Of a DNA stretch of 64,000 nt, positions 11,301-23,865 are shown in pieces. The notes under the pieces are model-generated. The model saw only the letters and a program-made list of their open reading frames with translations. It was not told the origin of the DNA and ran no database searches. Within the stretch, counting starts at the first letter, position 1; each line of letters begins with the position of its first letter. Both the position numbers and the translations under genes were made by a program. The stretch is from Tetramitus jugosus. Its lineage: Eukaryota > Heterolobosea > Eutetramitea > Acrasida > Vahlkampfiidae. The stretch covers positions 62,001-126,000 of the forward strand of contig OW569350.1 of assembly GCA_937625935.1 (NCBI GenBank), read 5' to 3'.

Positions 11301-14300
11301 TTTGATATTACTCAAAAAGATTCCATTTCATGTCAGGTCTATTCAAATGCAATCGAACTTTTGTTAATATGGAAGAATCTAATAGATCAACTATATGAAA
11401 CAGATATTTTGTCAACAGTATATACCAATCAAGCGAACTTAGCTGGATTTAACCTTTCCTCAACATCATTGAAGCCGATTGATTTTGATGAGTTGGATTC
11501 AGAACAACAACAGGAAAGAAATACTGAGCCAATAGCTCTAAATGCACACAGGTTATGCAACTTGGCAATGAGCGAGTTTGATCACAAGTCGACAGATTTC
11601 AATTTAAGTAGTTTAAGCGGAGTGAAAAAAGTTCTTCACAGGAATGGACTTGATTCATTGCGACAGGCATTTCAATTTCAAATTGCTCAAAGAATTATGT
11701 TGGATATCGCAGTCCGATACAACCAAATACCAATCGATGAATTTTATGTTGCTTCCAACTTTTCGAACTTTTTTATCACATCAATGCATCAAAAAGATCC
11801 ACGAGATATCAACAGATCATCTTCAACGAGTGTCAAAGTACTCAAGGATATATTTTTCGATATCAACGTAACAAAACACATTTATCAGAAAAGAGCACTA
11901 GAGCAATATCAACGAGTCTCATCTGATAAAATGACGAAGGGTGCAAGACCGACAATGATTCGAAAGCGTCTAAGAGAGTTAAAGTTCAAGTTGTATGACG
12001 ACTATTGTCGAAGTATTGTTACTTCGGCTCATTCCTATGTACTCAAGTATGACATTATTAATATTTGTAATGAATTCAGATCATTAATCAGTCAAATGAG
12101 AGAGGATAGTGGATTCACACTTGGGCAGGAGGATCACCTAGCAATCAATCACCTAATGGCTATGGACGGGCAGATCATCAACCCACTGTACATTCCACAT
12201 TACATGCAGATTATCAACTTACAGTTCGGTGATCTGCACAATGAAGATGAGGAGCTGGAGGACGATCTCTCAGTTCAATACTTAACTCGTATTTATGATA
12301 TACTTGAAAGAGGTTATATTCTTACTCTCTTTACAGCGTTTCATCTTCAAATGACTCATAGCGAATCAACAACAAACCTCTCTGTTTGGTCCTTGGAACC
12401 AATGGCGAATTTTTCAAAAAGGTTAGAAAGTGAACTCAATCATCTGAGGCAGCCAAACAATGCTCAAAGTATATGCCAGTTTCTATCGATGAAGTGTGAT
12501 CTTCTATTCGAAAAAACTCTATTAACTTTGAGGAATTTGGAAAAGAAGTTTTCTCTATCTGATCATCATCTTGGAATCTCTGTCATTAAGGTAGGAATCA
12601 ATCGACTGCTGTCTCTTGACCACAAATCGAAATCCCTTTTCTGGAAATATTGGCCTGCGGTGCAATACTTACCCGTAGAGAAACAAGGGAACTACTCAAC
12701 ATTACTCGAAACAGAGGAAGTAATATATGAGAATAGATTGCCCTTCCAATATTTGAAGAATTTTCTCCATACTTTAACAGAAGCAGACAGAAATTACTAC
12801 TCAGTGGAGGAAATGAACATAGAATTGTTGTTGGAGGATTTATTACAAGAGGAGGGACTGTATTCAACGAGTAATCCCGAACGATCAACACAAGTTCAGA
12901 TAGAATTCTTGGAGCAATCGGTTGTTATTTTTCAGCTCAAAGATCGTTTTATCGAGTTATCTGTACGGGATATGCAAGAAAGCGACAAAAAAGATGCTCG
13001 TGTCTTGGAAGATTTGTTTAATATTTCTATCACAAGAAAAGCAAAGAGATTGTACGATAAAGAAATCAAAATTAGGGAGGTATTAATCCAACAACGAGAT
13101 GGCTCTCAACCAGGATTCCAATCAAGGAATGAACTAAATGCGAAAAGAAGGAGAGAAACTGATTTTCGGAAGAAACAAATGACTGTTCTCATTCAAGAGA
13201 TTAACAAAATTATGATTAATGACTCTATCAATGAGATTCAATCAGAATGTAATAGAATGGCAGGAGAGTTGAGAGAGACCCATTCATTGGTCACGAACGA
13301 TTCAATGAATTTTAATTATAATGAAAAAGAGAGAATATTTCATGACTTTGTCACCACAATTATGTCTAGAGGGGTGAGAACCCGAAATAAACTGGGGGAA
13401 ACTGAAGTGACCATGTTTGAAAGTGATATAGATCTGGCAATGGACTTAGTGGGGCAAAAGATTGTTGTTTGGCAGGAAACCCAAGTAAATGAGATATCCA
13501 AGAACGCTCTATCCATGATCGAGCATCTGAAGAAGCAGTGCTTTAATTTGGAGATGAAACTGCAACATAATCAATATTTTAGGGAAGTTGAAAAAAAATC
13601 ATTCAAGAGAAGAATACAATCAGAGCTAGCTGACAAGAATTATGATTTAGTGTTCAGAGTGGATTCTTTGACTCGAGAGAATAATGAATTAAGAGAAGAA
13701 TTGAGCACTCTTTCCGAGAAAATTCGCAAGGAAGAACAAGCAAAGTATGAGGATTTAGTGACAAAGTTGCAGAAAGAAGTAATTCTGACCAAGGGTCAAT
13801 TCTCAGAGTACAAGAGACAAATGTATAAGGAAATGCAAAAGAAATTTTCGGAAGTCAAAGAGAATGCCCTAATGGATATAACCAATTACAAAGGCCCGAA
13901 TAGCTCATTCAGCACGAAAGCTATTGAGATCGTCATGGAAGAAAATTCTCTCGCTGATCTGAAAATGCGCATTGAAGATCTCAAGGCCAGCCGAAGTCAG
14001 ATGCAAGTGTTGTTCAAACTGAAATTACTTGCACAAGAGTCCAAATACTTAAAACAAATAAGACAAGCTGAATTGGAAAAAGAAACCGTCAAGAAGAGGT
14101 TCTTTGGAAACACGGAGCAGATCGAGGCTAGAGAACAGATGCTCCGAAAAGAACTGGTCAAGACACAAGAACAACTCAGCAACACAGAAATGGAGGTGGA
14201 ACAACTCAAGAAGGATCTCCAACTTCAAATCAAGAACAAACAGAAGCTCGTAACTTGGAAGGTTAAGAACGCCCAGCTGCTGGATGAGCTCGAAGACAAA

Positions 14301-15104
14301 GTTGATAAATATGAGAGATGGAACCAGTTTGATGTGGATAAGTTGGTACTCGAGCTGGAAAAAACCAAGAAAGAAGTTCAACAGCATAATCGAATCAAGG
14401 AAAAGTTGGACAAGAAAGCACAGATGATCGAGATTCGAAGCCAGAAAACTATGGAACAGTTGCAGAAAAAGCTGCAGAGAGAACAACAACTAAAGAGAAA
14501 CGCTCTCTCGAAGCTGAATACCGCAAGGGAGATGCACGAGAATGACGCAGAGAATGCAGACTGGCAGAAACGGTACTTGGATACTAACACTGAGTTGCAA
14601 TACACTCAACGAGAACTCGATATCCTCCGAGATTATTTGGAGGTTGCTGGAGTAGAGATGCCTGACTCAGAGATACAAGAGGGATCTATTCACCTCTCAC
14701 GACCTTCATCCGCGACAACGATCCGCAGTTTATCTGCCCGAACGCATAGTGGAAAACAAAGCAACTTACAGGGTATTGACTTGAAATCCAGTTCAAGGCC
14801 CTCGAGTAGGAATGGAATGAATGCTCCAGCTTATTTAAATCGGCCAATGTCTCTCAAGCCTACCTACAATACTTTAAGTCGACCCTCGAGTGCCTCATCC
14901 ACAAAAAGTGGACGAAGAAGTTCTGTTGTGGCTTCCCCAATGTCACAACCAGTTCCACTACAGAGACCAAGTACCACAGTCAGTCAGAGCAGGAGCGAGC
15001 GTACTGTACCAATACTACGGAGAACGGCGAGTGCCGGTGTTTCTCGACCCAACTCGCAAGTGCAACCTCCAATACTGATTGCTCCTCATATTCCAACATT
15101 TTGA
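8359..15104 (+). CDS. Giant coiled-coil protein of about 2,150-2,190 residues
   Basis: Three large exons are certain: one ending at 8972, then 9041-9448 and 9531-15104, with GT-AG introns of 68 and 82 bp and frame kept. The start is uncertain. A 65-bp GTAAGT...GTGCAG intron (8367-8431) joins a tiny exon (ATG at 8359 or 8329) in frame to the body. Without it, the first ATG is 8481. The N-terminal 1,300 residues are helical and poorly conserved. Residues about 1,500-1,850 are continuous coiled coil (heptads rich in Glu/Lys/Gln/Leu). The last 150 residues are Ser/Arg/Pro-rich with repeated RPSS motifs, as in microtubule- or axoneme-associated proteins. Amoeboflagellates encode many basal-body and flagellar coiled coils, so that role is plausible but inferred. 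A distant relation to CCDC162/DUF4549 proteins is only a guess. Confidence 0.75.
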
Positions 15105-15129
15105 AGCGTAAGATTTCTAGGTGTAATAT

Positions 15130-16269
15130 TTATTTCTTAGAGGCATAACGAGAAGCAGCATCTTGAATCCACGGAGATCGGTAGTATGACGAATATCTTT
15201 GATGTTCCAAATCTTGCTTGTTTGAGAGCATCAGTAATTCACGAGTTTGTGAATTAATGAGCCGGTGAATAAAATTGATTGGATCTTGACTGAATCCCAG
15301 CATAAAATCTCTGTTCTTCTTGTGATCCTCAATACTCTCTAACGCTTTTTGGATTTGAGTCTCAAACTTTAGTACATCAGGCAAGGGCTTCTCACTCAGG
15401 AGTGCTTCTACAACACCTTGGTGCGTTTTAGAAACATTGACATCAATAAAGAATGTCTGTTCAAACGACTGTCCCATCTGAGTCCTGCATATCGTGTAAT
15501 CAATGTGCTTGGGTTCCGGCAAGAGCAAATGTTGCTTTGTCTGTTGGAGCACATTGGCAAATGTGACTGAATCACTGCCAAACAGTTCCTTCAATCGAGC
15601 ATCGCAATTGATTCGATTCTTCTCATTCTGATCCTGCAGTTTGTTCACTTTGATATAGTCCCACACACCAGTCAATATATTGTTCAATGACAGCGGCGGT
15701 GGAGCACTTGTTTCCTCACTGGTGCCACTCTTCTTCCTCAACATGCCATCTGTTTTCTTCATGTGGTGATCACCACCATCACCAGTAATACCACTACTAC
15801 TACTACTACTACCACCACCACTGCTTCCACTACTACTGTTGTGTGCTGCCAACAACACAGATCCCGAAGGAGACAATTCCAGGATTTGAGTGAGAGCAGG
15901 TGATGTGTGATACAGTGGTGGATCATCCCGTATACCCAACAAAATCTTCATTGGATAGCGATGATTGAGAGCAATGGACGAATTTTCAATGCGTACTCTT
16001 CGAGTAAACACAAATCCTTCGCAGTCTTCGAATCCATGAGTCCTGTGCCACTCAATCAATCGATCTGATTTGTTCAGTGGGAACAAGTCTTCGTCCATCT
16101 CTACAATGACACTCTTGAGAAAATGAGTAAATTTGAATTCGTGATCCTCTGCTTCACTACTGTTGTTGTTGGCAGTGGTAGTGTCACTCGTCAGTAGAGC
16201 ACCTTGAATATAAATGGTCCAATTTTCTTCAATGTACGATGATTTGTTTGATGTTGTTGTAGTACCAGT

Positions 16270-16300
<31 letters not shown>

Positions 16301-17087
16301 GTAGTAGTAGTATCAGTGTTATTCACTCCACCAACTGAAGGAGTAGTGCCATCAGTAGGTGTTGTTGTTGTTGTCATATTGGTAGTGTCAGCATGAGTAG
16401 TAGTAGTAGTAGTAGTAGTAGGAGCAGTAGTGGATGGAGCAACACCAACAATAATATTGGATGCCGGAGCAGCAGTCGTCGCAGTTGTTGTTGATGATGT
16501 AATGGTTTGTTTTTCACAATAAATTTGAATCCTCAGTGTTCGTTTAGTCTATACAAACAAATAACCACACATATGCGTGTAAGCAAACACACCACATCTC
16601 TTTTCAATGAGAAACAACAATGATCGTAAATTGTACAAAAAAAAACACACACACAGATCATCATGTGAAAAACAGCAAGCACACACACACACACACATAC
16701 ACTCTTGGGATCAGTCAACAATTGTCTCATCTTCAATTTTTTGTCAGACAGAATTCGATCCAATCGATACTCAAACGATTGTAAATCATTGAGAATTTGA
16801 CTCTCTGGAACGAGATTGACAATGGTGGAGGGTAGAGAAACGAGTCTTCGTTTTTTGAGTGGTGGTTGTAGTTGAGTGTCATTGTATGATGATGATGATG
16901 ATGAAGCAAAGTTTGGATGGTTCATGTGTAGTGTCGGAGTATTATTATGATGATTGCTGTACTGTTGATGCTGTTGTTGTTGTTGAGCGAGATGAGATGT
17001 TGTGGGAGTAATGACAGAGAAGGAAGTGGTGCTGTTGGGACGTTTGCGTGATTGTTGTTGTTGCTGTGTGATGGCAGCTGGATTCAT
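15130..17087 (-). CDS. SWI/SNF chromatin-remodelling subunit BAF60/SMARCD (SWIB domain)
   Basis: Two exons, 17087-16701 and 16548-15130, give about 601 residues. The donor is AGT|GTATGT and the acceptor TATAG|ACT. The junction restores a motif K-R-T-L-R-I that is typical of BAF60 proteins. The upstream codon at 17099 is TTG, so ATG 17087 is taken. The N-terminus is Gln/Ser-rich with a basic KKRR patch. A Thr/Ala/Ser-rich tract interrupts the conserved N-terminal domain. The SWIB/MDM2 fold spans LTGVWDYIKVNKLQD...LLLPEPKHIDYTI near residue 430. A C-terminal helical region follows. BAF60 links transcription factors to the remodeller. Trinucleotide repeats (GAT, TAG) in the exon encode the homopolymer tracts. 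Confidence 0.87.
16271..16298. repeat. (GAT)n microsatellite inside the BAF60 coding exon
   Basis: About nine uninterrupted GAT units. On the coding (minus) strand they read as a serine run (TCA/ATC phase). A second tract, (TAG)n at about 16397-16420, encodes Thr (ACT) in the same exon, and a short (AC)n tract at 16681-16696 lies in the intron next to the splice donor. All are likely to be length-variable. Confidence 0.85.
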
Positions 17088-17238
17088 GGAAGGAAACAAG
17101 AAAACAGTTTCGCGCGGTTTTGTTGTTGTGGTTGGGAAATCAAAAAGTTTTCATTGGCGGAAATTTAGAGCGAACGGACTTTTAGAACAAACACGAGAGA
17201 AGTGACATTGAATCTGTAGATATCACAGATTGAAGAAG

Positions 17239-20115
17239 ATGATGGCAACGACAAGTAGTGTTGACAATAACCTTGAGGCTCATGAAGACAACCTTCTCAA
17301 GAAAACAACAGTAGAATTTACTTTGCACGAAGGTTGGTTGTACCACAAGATTCATTACCAACAACAGCAACCACAGGCAACTCCATTATTGAGTGACAGT
17401 GGAAATTGTCGCAACAATGACACCATGAATGAGCATCATCAGGGCAATGATACTACAACAACGATACCACAATATGGTTGGATTAAGAAATGGTTTCAAA
17501 TCAAACAGGGAAAATTGATTCGTTTGAGTCAACCGTGTGCTCCAGTGCCTATTCAACAAGGTGGCAACAGAGATGAAGAGTGGCGGACAGTAATTGATTC
17601 TAGCATGACTGTTTTCATGGAACAACAGATTCCATCTGATGATTTCCTAGTGTTGATGGACAGTGTGGAAGAACAGCAGCCACAAGAGCAGAAACAGCAG
17701 GAGGAAGGAAGTCGATCATCATCCGTTGCAAATGGTGGTTCTGTCAACAGTGTCATCAGTGAAAATTACTTGGATAAAAATTGTAATTCCGTTGAGAGCA
17801 GTGTACGAAAGTTGGAGAGTGAAAGACGACCAAAAATGTACGGATTTTGCATTCGTGTATCTGCTTCTGTTTCTACCATGTCACAAGATCAAGATATGAG
17901 TGATAATAATATTGATAATAACAACAGTAGCACCAACAATGGTGGTAGTGATTGGGAAGACGAGTTTTATCATTTTTGTACCGAATCAGAGTTGTATTGT
18001 CGAGAATGGTATGCAGCATTACAGATTGCCATTCAATCCGCTTCTAATGCCCAATATCTACAGGATAGTGCATCCTTGTACGATATGGATGACACAAGGG
18101 ACAGAAACAGTGGTATTGTTGGTGAATTGACGGATCATGTTCAATCAAATATCTTAGATTTACTGTTGGCACAGCACACCAACCTCCAGCAGTTTAGAGC
18201 ATCGAGTTGCACAAGTTTCAAAGAGATGGAACGAATAATCAAGCAAGAGTTTGAAGAAGAGAAGAAACAAAAACGATACATTGCCTTTTATGACAAATCT
18301 CACAAAATAGAACTGAAGCTCATTGATAGTATATTGCGAGTCTTGAATGTGGCATGTTCTACAATTAGAGACGAAATGAATAGGTGGAGCATCAATGGTA
18401 TTGATTCAATACTTGCTTCAATGTGGAAAAACGCATCGACAACAGGCGAGGAGGCTCTAATGATTTACTTGGACACAGTAATGAAGAAGAATGACAAGTT
18501 TTACTCCTCTCTCATGACAACACAGAAGCTTCATTTACAATATGAATATATATTGAGTGAAAACATCCATTCACTTACTGTACATATGCTTAATTTATTT
18601 TATAGGTGGAACGATGAGCTGGTATCACTGTGCACCGACCGAATCGAAATTCAGAATCATTTGCTGTTTTTGGACTCTGTAAAGCCACGTGGATCTGAAC
18701 TCTTGCGCAATATCAAAGCAGTGATACTTGAAAGTGTCAAGTATCAAACGAGCTTACTTTGTGCTCAGACTGAATTTTTGGAAGAACAAATCTTGGCAAT
18801 CAGACGATATATGAGTCATAAGCTGGATTGTCCCGACAGAGACAGTTTCTTGATTATTCACTCTGTATTGAATGACACGGAGTTCATTATTGAAAGATGC
18901 ACACACCAAAACATTGAACCAAAATGGTTGTCAGATTGTTGGGAGATGCATATCAGTCGAATCATGAACGCATCATCAGATTTATATGCAAACAACACGA
19001 TTGTTCAATTCGTGAGATCAAAGTTGGAAGAGTCTCGAGAGTCTCACGTACAACTCTCTATTGAGAGCATAGGCGAAAACAGTGCCAAAATGAAACATGC
19101 CGTTGAAAAGATTGTCGAAAAACAGAACATGGATATCATTATCGCGAACACAGAGACTCAGATGCGAAACAAGCTAAATGAGTTACTTCATTCATCATCG
19201 AGCCTCTATCATCAGAAAATTGCCAAGTATACGAAAGCTCTAATCAGACAAAACTATAGTGAACATACAGCAAGAAAAACATCCAAATTCGATTTGTTTA
19301 ATGTCCAAATATTTATCAAGTCGCTGGTTGACTCATTGATGCAGAACGAGCTTGAATCCTTCTTCCTCCTTGAAAATTCGATAGAATTGGATGGAAAGGA
19401 TCTATATGTGGAGATTGAACGTTACATGTTTGAACAGCAGCAACTACAAGTAATAGGTAGTGGCAATCAATCGAATACAGGTCTCTTCAAGAACTATTCA
19501 GAGTCACCAATGTTGTCACCCTTCTTCTTCTACAACTTGTTTATGGACAAGGTGAAGAGGGAGTCCAAGATCATTGATCGAACATTCCAGAGATATTGCA
19601 TCCAGGTTTCACACAACTTAATTACCTCGCTTCTGCGTGATCAAGTAAGCAGTGACGAGAAGTCTGACGACCGTATCCTACTTCAGGAATTCTATCGGGA
19701 CTACGCACTGTCGATTGCAATTTTAAAACAACTCAGCGACCATCGAACAATCAATGTTGGCAATGTAAGCAGTCGACGTAGTCAAAAATTGCAGCAATCA
19801 TACGTGTTGAGTCCGACCTCCAAATTGAATACGATAACTCACGCCGCACGTAATGTGATGCAAGTGATTACTGACCGAAACACTGAGAAGAATCTGAGAA
19901 AGGGACTACCTGCACCAGAGGGAATCTCAACAGATGAATTTCTGCCTGTTTTCATTTGTGTTGTTTGTGCTGCGGAATTGCCAGACATGTTCTCTGAGCT
20001 CAACTTTATCAAATCATTTTCTCTGGAGGATATGATGGCTGGTGAAGGAGGATTCTACTTCTCTTCCTTCGAGTCCGCAGCTTGCTTCATTTTGGCTTTC
20101 GATTCTGAATGTTGA
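17239..20115 (+). CDS. PH-like and VPS9-domain protein (putative Rab5-family GEF)
   Basis: Single exon of about 958 residues, ATG at 17239 (the frame extends to a TTG at 17230). Residues about 30-280 look like a pleckstrin-homology domain split by Gln/Ser/Asn-rich inserts: it opens LHEGWLYHK, continues WIKKWFQIKQGKLIRL, and closes with EWYAALQIAIQSA. A long helical middle follows. The C-terminal 75 residues carry the VPS9 core, with TDEFLPVFICVVCAAELPDM, then SELNFIKSF, then GEGGFYFSSFESAACFI. VPS9 proteins are nucleotide-exchange factors for Rab5/Vps21 on early endosomes, and the PH part suggests phosphoinositide recruitment. The catalytic Asp-rich core appears intact. It is head to head with BAF60. 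Confidence 0.82.
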   Translation: MMATTSSVDNNLEAHEDNLLKKTTVEFTLHEGWLYHKIHYQQQQPQATPLLSDSGNCRNNDTMNEHHQGNDTTTTIPQYGWIKKWFQIKQGKLIRLSQPCAPVPIQQGGNRDEEWRTVIDSSMTVFMEQQIPSDDFLVLMDSVEEQQPQEQKQQEEGSRSSSVANGGSVNSVISENYLDKNCNSVESSVRKLESERRPKMYGFCIRVSASVSTMSQDQDMSDNNIDNNNSSTNNGGSDWEDEFYHFCTESELYCREWYAALQIAIQSASNAQYLQDSASLYDMDDTRDRNSGIVGELTDHVQSNILDLLLAQHTNLQQFRASSCTSFKEMERIIKQEFEEEKKQKRYIAFYDKSHKIELKLIDSILRVLNVACSTIRDEMNRWSINGIDSILASMWKNASTTGEEALMIYLDTVMKKNDKFYSSLMTTQKLHLQYEYILSENIHSLTVHMLNLFYRWNDELVSLCTDRIEIQNHLLFLDSVKPRGSELLRNIKAVILESVKYQTSLLCAQTEFLEEQILAIRRYMSHKLDCPDRDSFLIIHSVLNDTEFIIERCTHQNIEPKWLSDCWEMHISRIMNASSDLYANNTIVQFVRSKLEESRESHVQLSIESIGENSAKMKHAVEKIVEKQNMDIIIANTETQMRNKLNELLHSSSSLYHQKIAKYTKALIRQNYSEHTARKTSKFDLFNVQIFIKSLVDSLMQNELESFFLLENSIELDGKDLYVEIERYMFEQQQLQVIGSGNQSNTGLFKNYSESPMLSPFFFYNLFMDKVKRESKIIDRTFQRYCIQVSHNLITSLLRDQVSSDEKSDDRILLQEFYRDYALSIAILKQLSDHRTINVGNVSSRRSQKLQQSYVLSPTSKLNTITHAARNVMQVITDRNTEKNLRKGLPAPEGISTDEFLPVFICVVCAAELPDMFSELNFIKSFSLEDMMAGEGGFYFSSFESAACFILAFDSEC

Positions 20116-20515
20116 ACATCCTTGCACAAACAATCCCATTTTCTGATTTCACACATGACGAGCAGCGACGTCGGAGAACCTTTCTTCCATAAAAGGTCAT
20201 ACGGCGCTCCGCTTCCACGTCAATATTTTTATTCCAATTAGAATACACTGTCTAAGGATGCATTTTTGCACAGTGAAAAACGCGCATGATTCGTTTACAG
20301 TCATGAAAACTCACGCCGTTGGTGGCGATAGCTTTAGTGGTTGTCCCCAAAAGTCCTACCCCTGAATGAACCCCACATATGACATTGACATCACTTGAAT
20401 TCAATATCCGGGACAGTGAACGACAACATTCTCACTCACCTCACAAAAACCAAACCACATCAACCTGCAAACATTAAAAGTTGGTTCTTTTCGTTTTCTT
20501 TTTTGACTCTAAACA
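20116..20515 (+). other. Intergenic region upstream of the RGS receptor-like gene
   Basis: 400 bp with no coding signal on either strand and no tRNA fold. It contains the 3' end of the VPS9 gene and the promoter and leader of the RGS gene. An A-rich stretch with AAACA lies directly before the ATG. I see nothing else in it. Confidence 0.4.
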
Positions 20516-23300
20516 ATGAAAGGATCGACCACCCAAGAGATTCAACTTGAAGTCACCGGGGACAAATCGAAACCCAACTCCAGCTCGGCCGCTAGTGGTA
20601 ACGATATGAGTTCAAAGTCCACCTCCTCGAAACTTCGAAGCACACTCAACGGAACCATACTGTGGAGCATTAACACTCTCCTGCTTATTTTTCCAATCCT
20701 AATTCTCGTTCTCATCCTGTTCATCGGTCTATTTGTTTGGTTGTTGTCCTATGTGAACACTGAGAGATCTTTGAGAGATTTGTCCACTCAATTGCGAAAT
20801 GAAATGACATTGAGAATCATTACCAAGAATAATGCTATTCTAAGTGTTCCGCCTCTGTCCACAGATGTCGTAGTGTCAGATTACAATCAAAAGTTGATCA
20901 ATGTGACAGACTTTGAACAAACGAGAAGGCTTTCTTGGGATTATTTTAATATTTTCTCCCAACTGTCTTTTCTGACCATTAGTACTCGCTTGCAGACGTA
21001 CTATGCCTATGAGAGAACCACAAACGGAACAATTAACTTGTATAGATCAGACAGTGACACGGGTATTCGAAGATTGACTTATCACGCAGATCCATCGACT
21101 GGTGAACCTGTGGCCAATTGGGGTCCAGTTGCGATTCGTAACAACTATATTGTTACGGATAGAGGTTGGTATCAGACTGCCTCACAAGCCAATGGAACAG
21201 ACTGGACCGACGTATACTACTTTTCAACTGGTACATTGGGTTTAACTAGGTCCAATGTATTTAGAGATGATTCAGGGTCAGTGTTTGGTGTTGTGACAGC
21301 TGACTTTGTCCTAGGAGAGTTAAATCTCATGATGAGATCAACCAAAGTGTCAAAGAGCGGTAGAACGTATATTGTAGACAAAGCTGGTTTATTAATTGCG
21401 TCATCGGCTGGATCCATTGATGACGGAGCACTACAGAATCGCTTAGCAGCGTCCAATAGCTCCGATCCTGTTATCGCCTCCGTATCTAGAGCTATTGTCA
21501 AAAAATACGGCTCATACTCCACTGTATTTACAAATGGACAAACATCGTTGAGTACGTACAGCATGAGGAACAACAAGAAGCTGTTCCTTCAGATATCAGA
21601 ACAGAATATAGATGACTCGCTGAACTGGATCATCGTTGTTATAGTGCCCGAAAGTGATTTGATGCAGCGTGTGAAAACAACGACCTCTATTACAATGTCT
21701 ATTACAGCTGTCACTATTGTGCTGAGTTGTATTTTGGCACTATCTGCCTCCATTCTACTGAGTCGAGTTATCGCAGTACCACTTGAGCGAGCATCGAAAC
21801 AGATGGATCGGATTGCACTCCTAGATTTCGATGAACTGTCGAGAGCGAGTGAGATATCTTCCCTATTCGAGTTTAGAAAGATAGAGAGAGCGTTGCGTCA
21901 TATGAAGGTCGGTCTTTCTCAATACAAGCGATTCGTTCCCATGTCTTTCCTCAAAGAAATGAAATGCGAAAAAGCAACAGATGTGGTTCTGGGACATTCT
22001 GAAGTACTTGATGTTGTTCTACTTCGAGTGGAGATCACTAATTTCTCAACTTGTGTATTGACCAAGAAAACGACTCTCTTGTTCGATAGTACAAATAGGT
22101 TTCAGAGTTATATCTCTTCGATCATGAGACAGAACAAGGGATTCTTAGGACAGTATGTATGCCCAAATTTTTTTGTGAACGCGGTGTCACAAATCTAACA
22201 CTCTCCTTTTTTGTGCAGATACAACGGTGCTTCTTGTACAGGAGTGTTCCAAGATGTGAAACAAGCTCTCAATGCCGCTAAAATGATCCAAAGCCGTACG
22301 GATTCAGAACACATGCTTTCCTCCAAAATTAAACTGTCATGTTCAATGTGCAAGGGTGAAGTGTTTGCTGGAATGATAGGAGACGAAGATTTTATGACAT
22401 GTTGTCTCTTGTCTGATACAAGTAAGTTACTCTATTTCAATCATATTACTCTTGAATTTATTCTGACACTCTCTGAAATTATTAGTGTTCGTACTGGATA
22501 TGATGAGTTCGCTAGCTAAGAAATATCAAGTTTCATTATTGGTCACTGATCAGATCGAACAATCCAAATTGGTCCGTGGTGTGTTCAACAGCAGACTGAT
22601 TGGAATATACTCCGTTAAACAGAGAGAGAATCAAGTAATCAAATTGTATGACATCAGAGAAACTTCTGAAGAGTTCCTAAAGAGATCCAATGAAGTGTCA
22701 GATATTATGTACAGTGAATATGGCAACATCCAACATGCCGCTGCATTGTTGAAGCAAATATTGTTCACTTCGTCGGATGTTCTCTCCAGTGAGCAATATA
22801 GACAGTGTCAGAAACTGTTGAACATCAATGCCACTGTGCAGGAAGAAATGCACGTGCATGAAGTTCTAACGGAACCTAGATTGAAACCATCGTTCCAAAA
22901 GTATTGCGTAGAGGCTCATGCACAAGAGAATGTGGATCTTTGGATACATTTGAACGAAATGAGAAGCATTGGCGATTCAGTTGAACTCAAATCAGCCGGG
23001 CAGTCAATCTATGACAAATTCATCAACTTGCAATCGCCTCATGCAGCCAATGTAGGTAGTGACATTGCTAAAGCAATTCAAGAATCACTGAACAATCCTA
23101 ACGCAGAGATTGACATTGCACTCTTCATCTCTCTGCAGTTTGAAATTCAAGTGCTGCTAGAAACTGCACTCAAGTCGTTCAAGCAAACCAAAGAGTTTTC
23201 TGAAACGTTCTATGCTTCCAACAAAGCTATTCGACCAGCTCAACAGTTCCTGGACTTGGATTCACAGAGCATCACCAAATCTCGTCGTCCTCTCCTGTAA
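20516..23300 (+). CDS. Receptor-like protein: Cache, HAMP, degenerate class III cyclase domain, RGS
   Basis: Three exons, 20516-22152, 22219-22421 and 22486-23300, give 884 residues with frame kept at both junctions. TM1 is at about 47-80. The extracellular part (85-380) looks like a double-Cache sensor (DRGWYQTA...W...VYYF). TM2 is at about 388-420, followed by a HAMP-like linker. Residues about 495-680 follow the class III nucleotide cyclase fold but lack the metal-binding Asp residues: the first site reads RVEITNFS and the second GQYNGASCTGVF. Residues about 740-860 are an RGS domain (VHEVLTEPRLKPSFQKYC...ENVDLWIHL). RGS domains accelerate GTP hydrolysis by G-alpha subunits. I infer a ligand-gated RGS protein with a pseudo-cyclase transmission module. 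Confidence 0.8.
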
Positions 23301-23400
23301 GTTTCAGGTCAAGTGAGTGACAACATCAAATAAATACCCAATCTAAGACACCCAAAAGCAACCACACCACCAACAAAGTCAAACCAAAAAAAAAGATAAA

Positions 23401-23865
23401 ATGAGTAGCTTATTCTCCCACAAGGATCACAACAACAACAACAACAACACAGTTCATCTCTCACAACTCATCAAGGAACACAATCAAACACAGGCACAAC
23501 AGAGAGAAGAAAATGATCGACAAAGAAAATTGGCCAAACTGTCCATGAACAATCTCACCAATGAACTCGTTCATTCGACCAACGAAAGCATTGCAATTGT
23601 GTTTCGCAATCAACAAGCTCTCGGAGCAGAAACCAAAGCCCTCTCCCACAACACTCAACTCTTTATCAAGAATAGTCAATCATGGATCCAATCGTTTCAA
23701 CAAATGAACAATGCGTTGAAAGAGTTGGGAGATGTTGACAATTGGGCCAATCATTTGACTAGTGACGTGGATCAAGTGGCAAATCACGTTTCTCAAATCA
23801 TTTCACATCAGAGAGGAAAACAACAGCAACAGCAACAACAAGTAGAAGAACAACCATCATCATGA
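23401..23865 (+). CDS. BLOC1S1: BLOC-1 subunit 1 (BLOS1/GCN5L1)
   Basis: 154-residue single-exon protein, ATG at 23401, about 100 bp after the RGS gene on the same strand. After an Asn/His stretch it is one long helix with the BLOS1 pattern: LIKEHNQTQAQQREENDRQRK, then a segment around WIQSFQQMNNALKELGDVDNW, then a helical end and a poly-Gln tail. The family length (125-150 aa) fits. BLOC1S1 is shared by BLOC-1 and BORC, which act in endosome and lysosome biogenesis and positioning. In animals it also has a reported mitochondrial acetylation role. Confidence 0.85.
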   Translation: MSSLFSHKDHNNNNNNTVHLSQLIKEHNQTQAQQREENDRQRKLAKLSMNNLTNELVHSTNESIAIVFRNQQALGAETKALSHNTQLFIKNSQSWIQSFQQMNNALKELGDVDNWANHLTSDVDQVANHVSQIISHQRGKQQQQQQQVEEQPSS

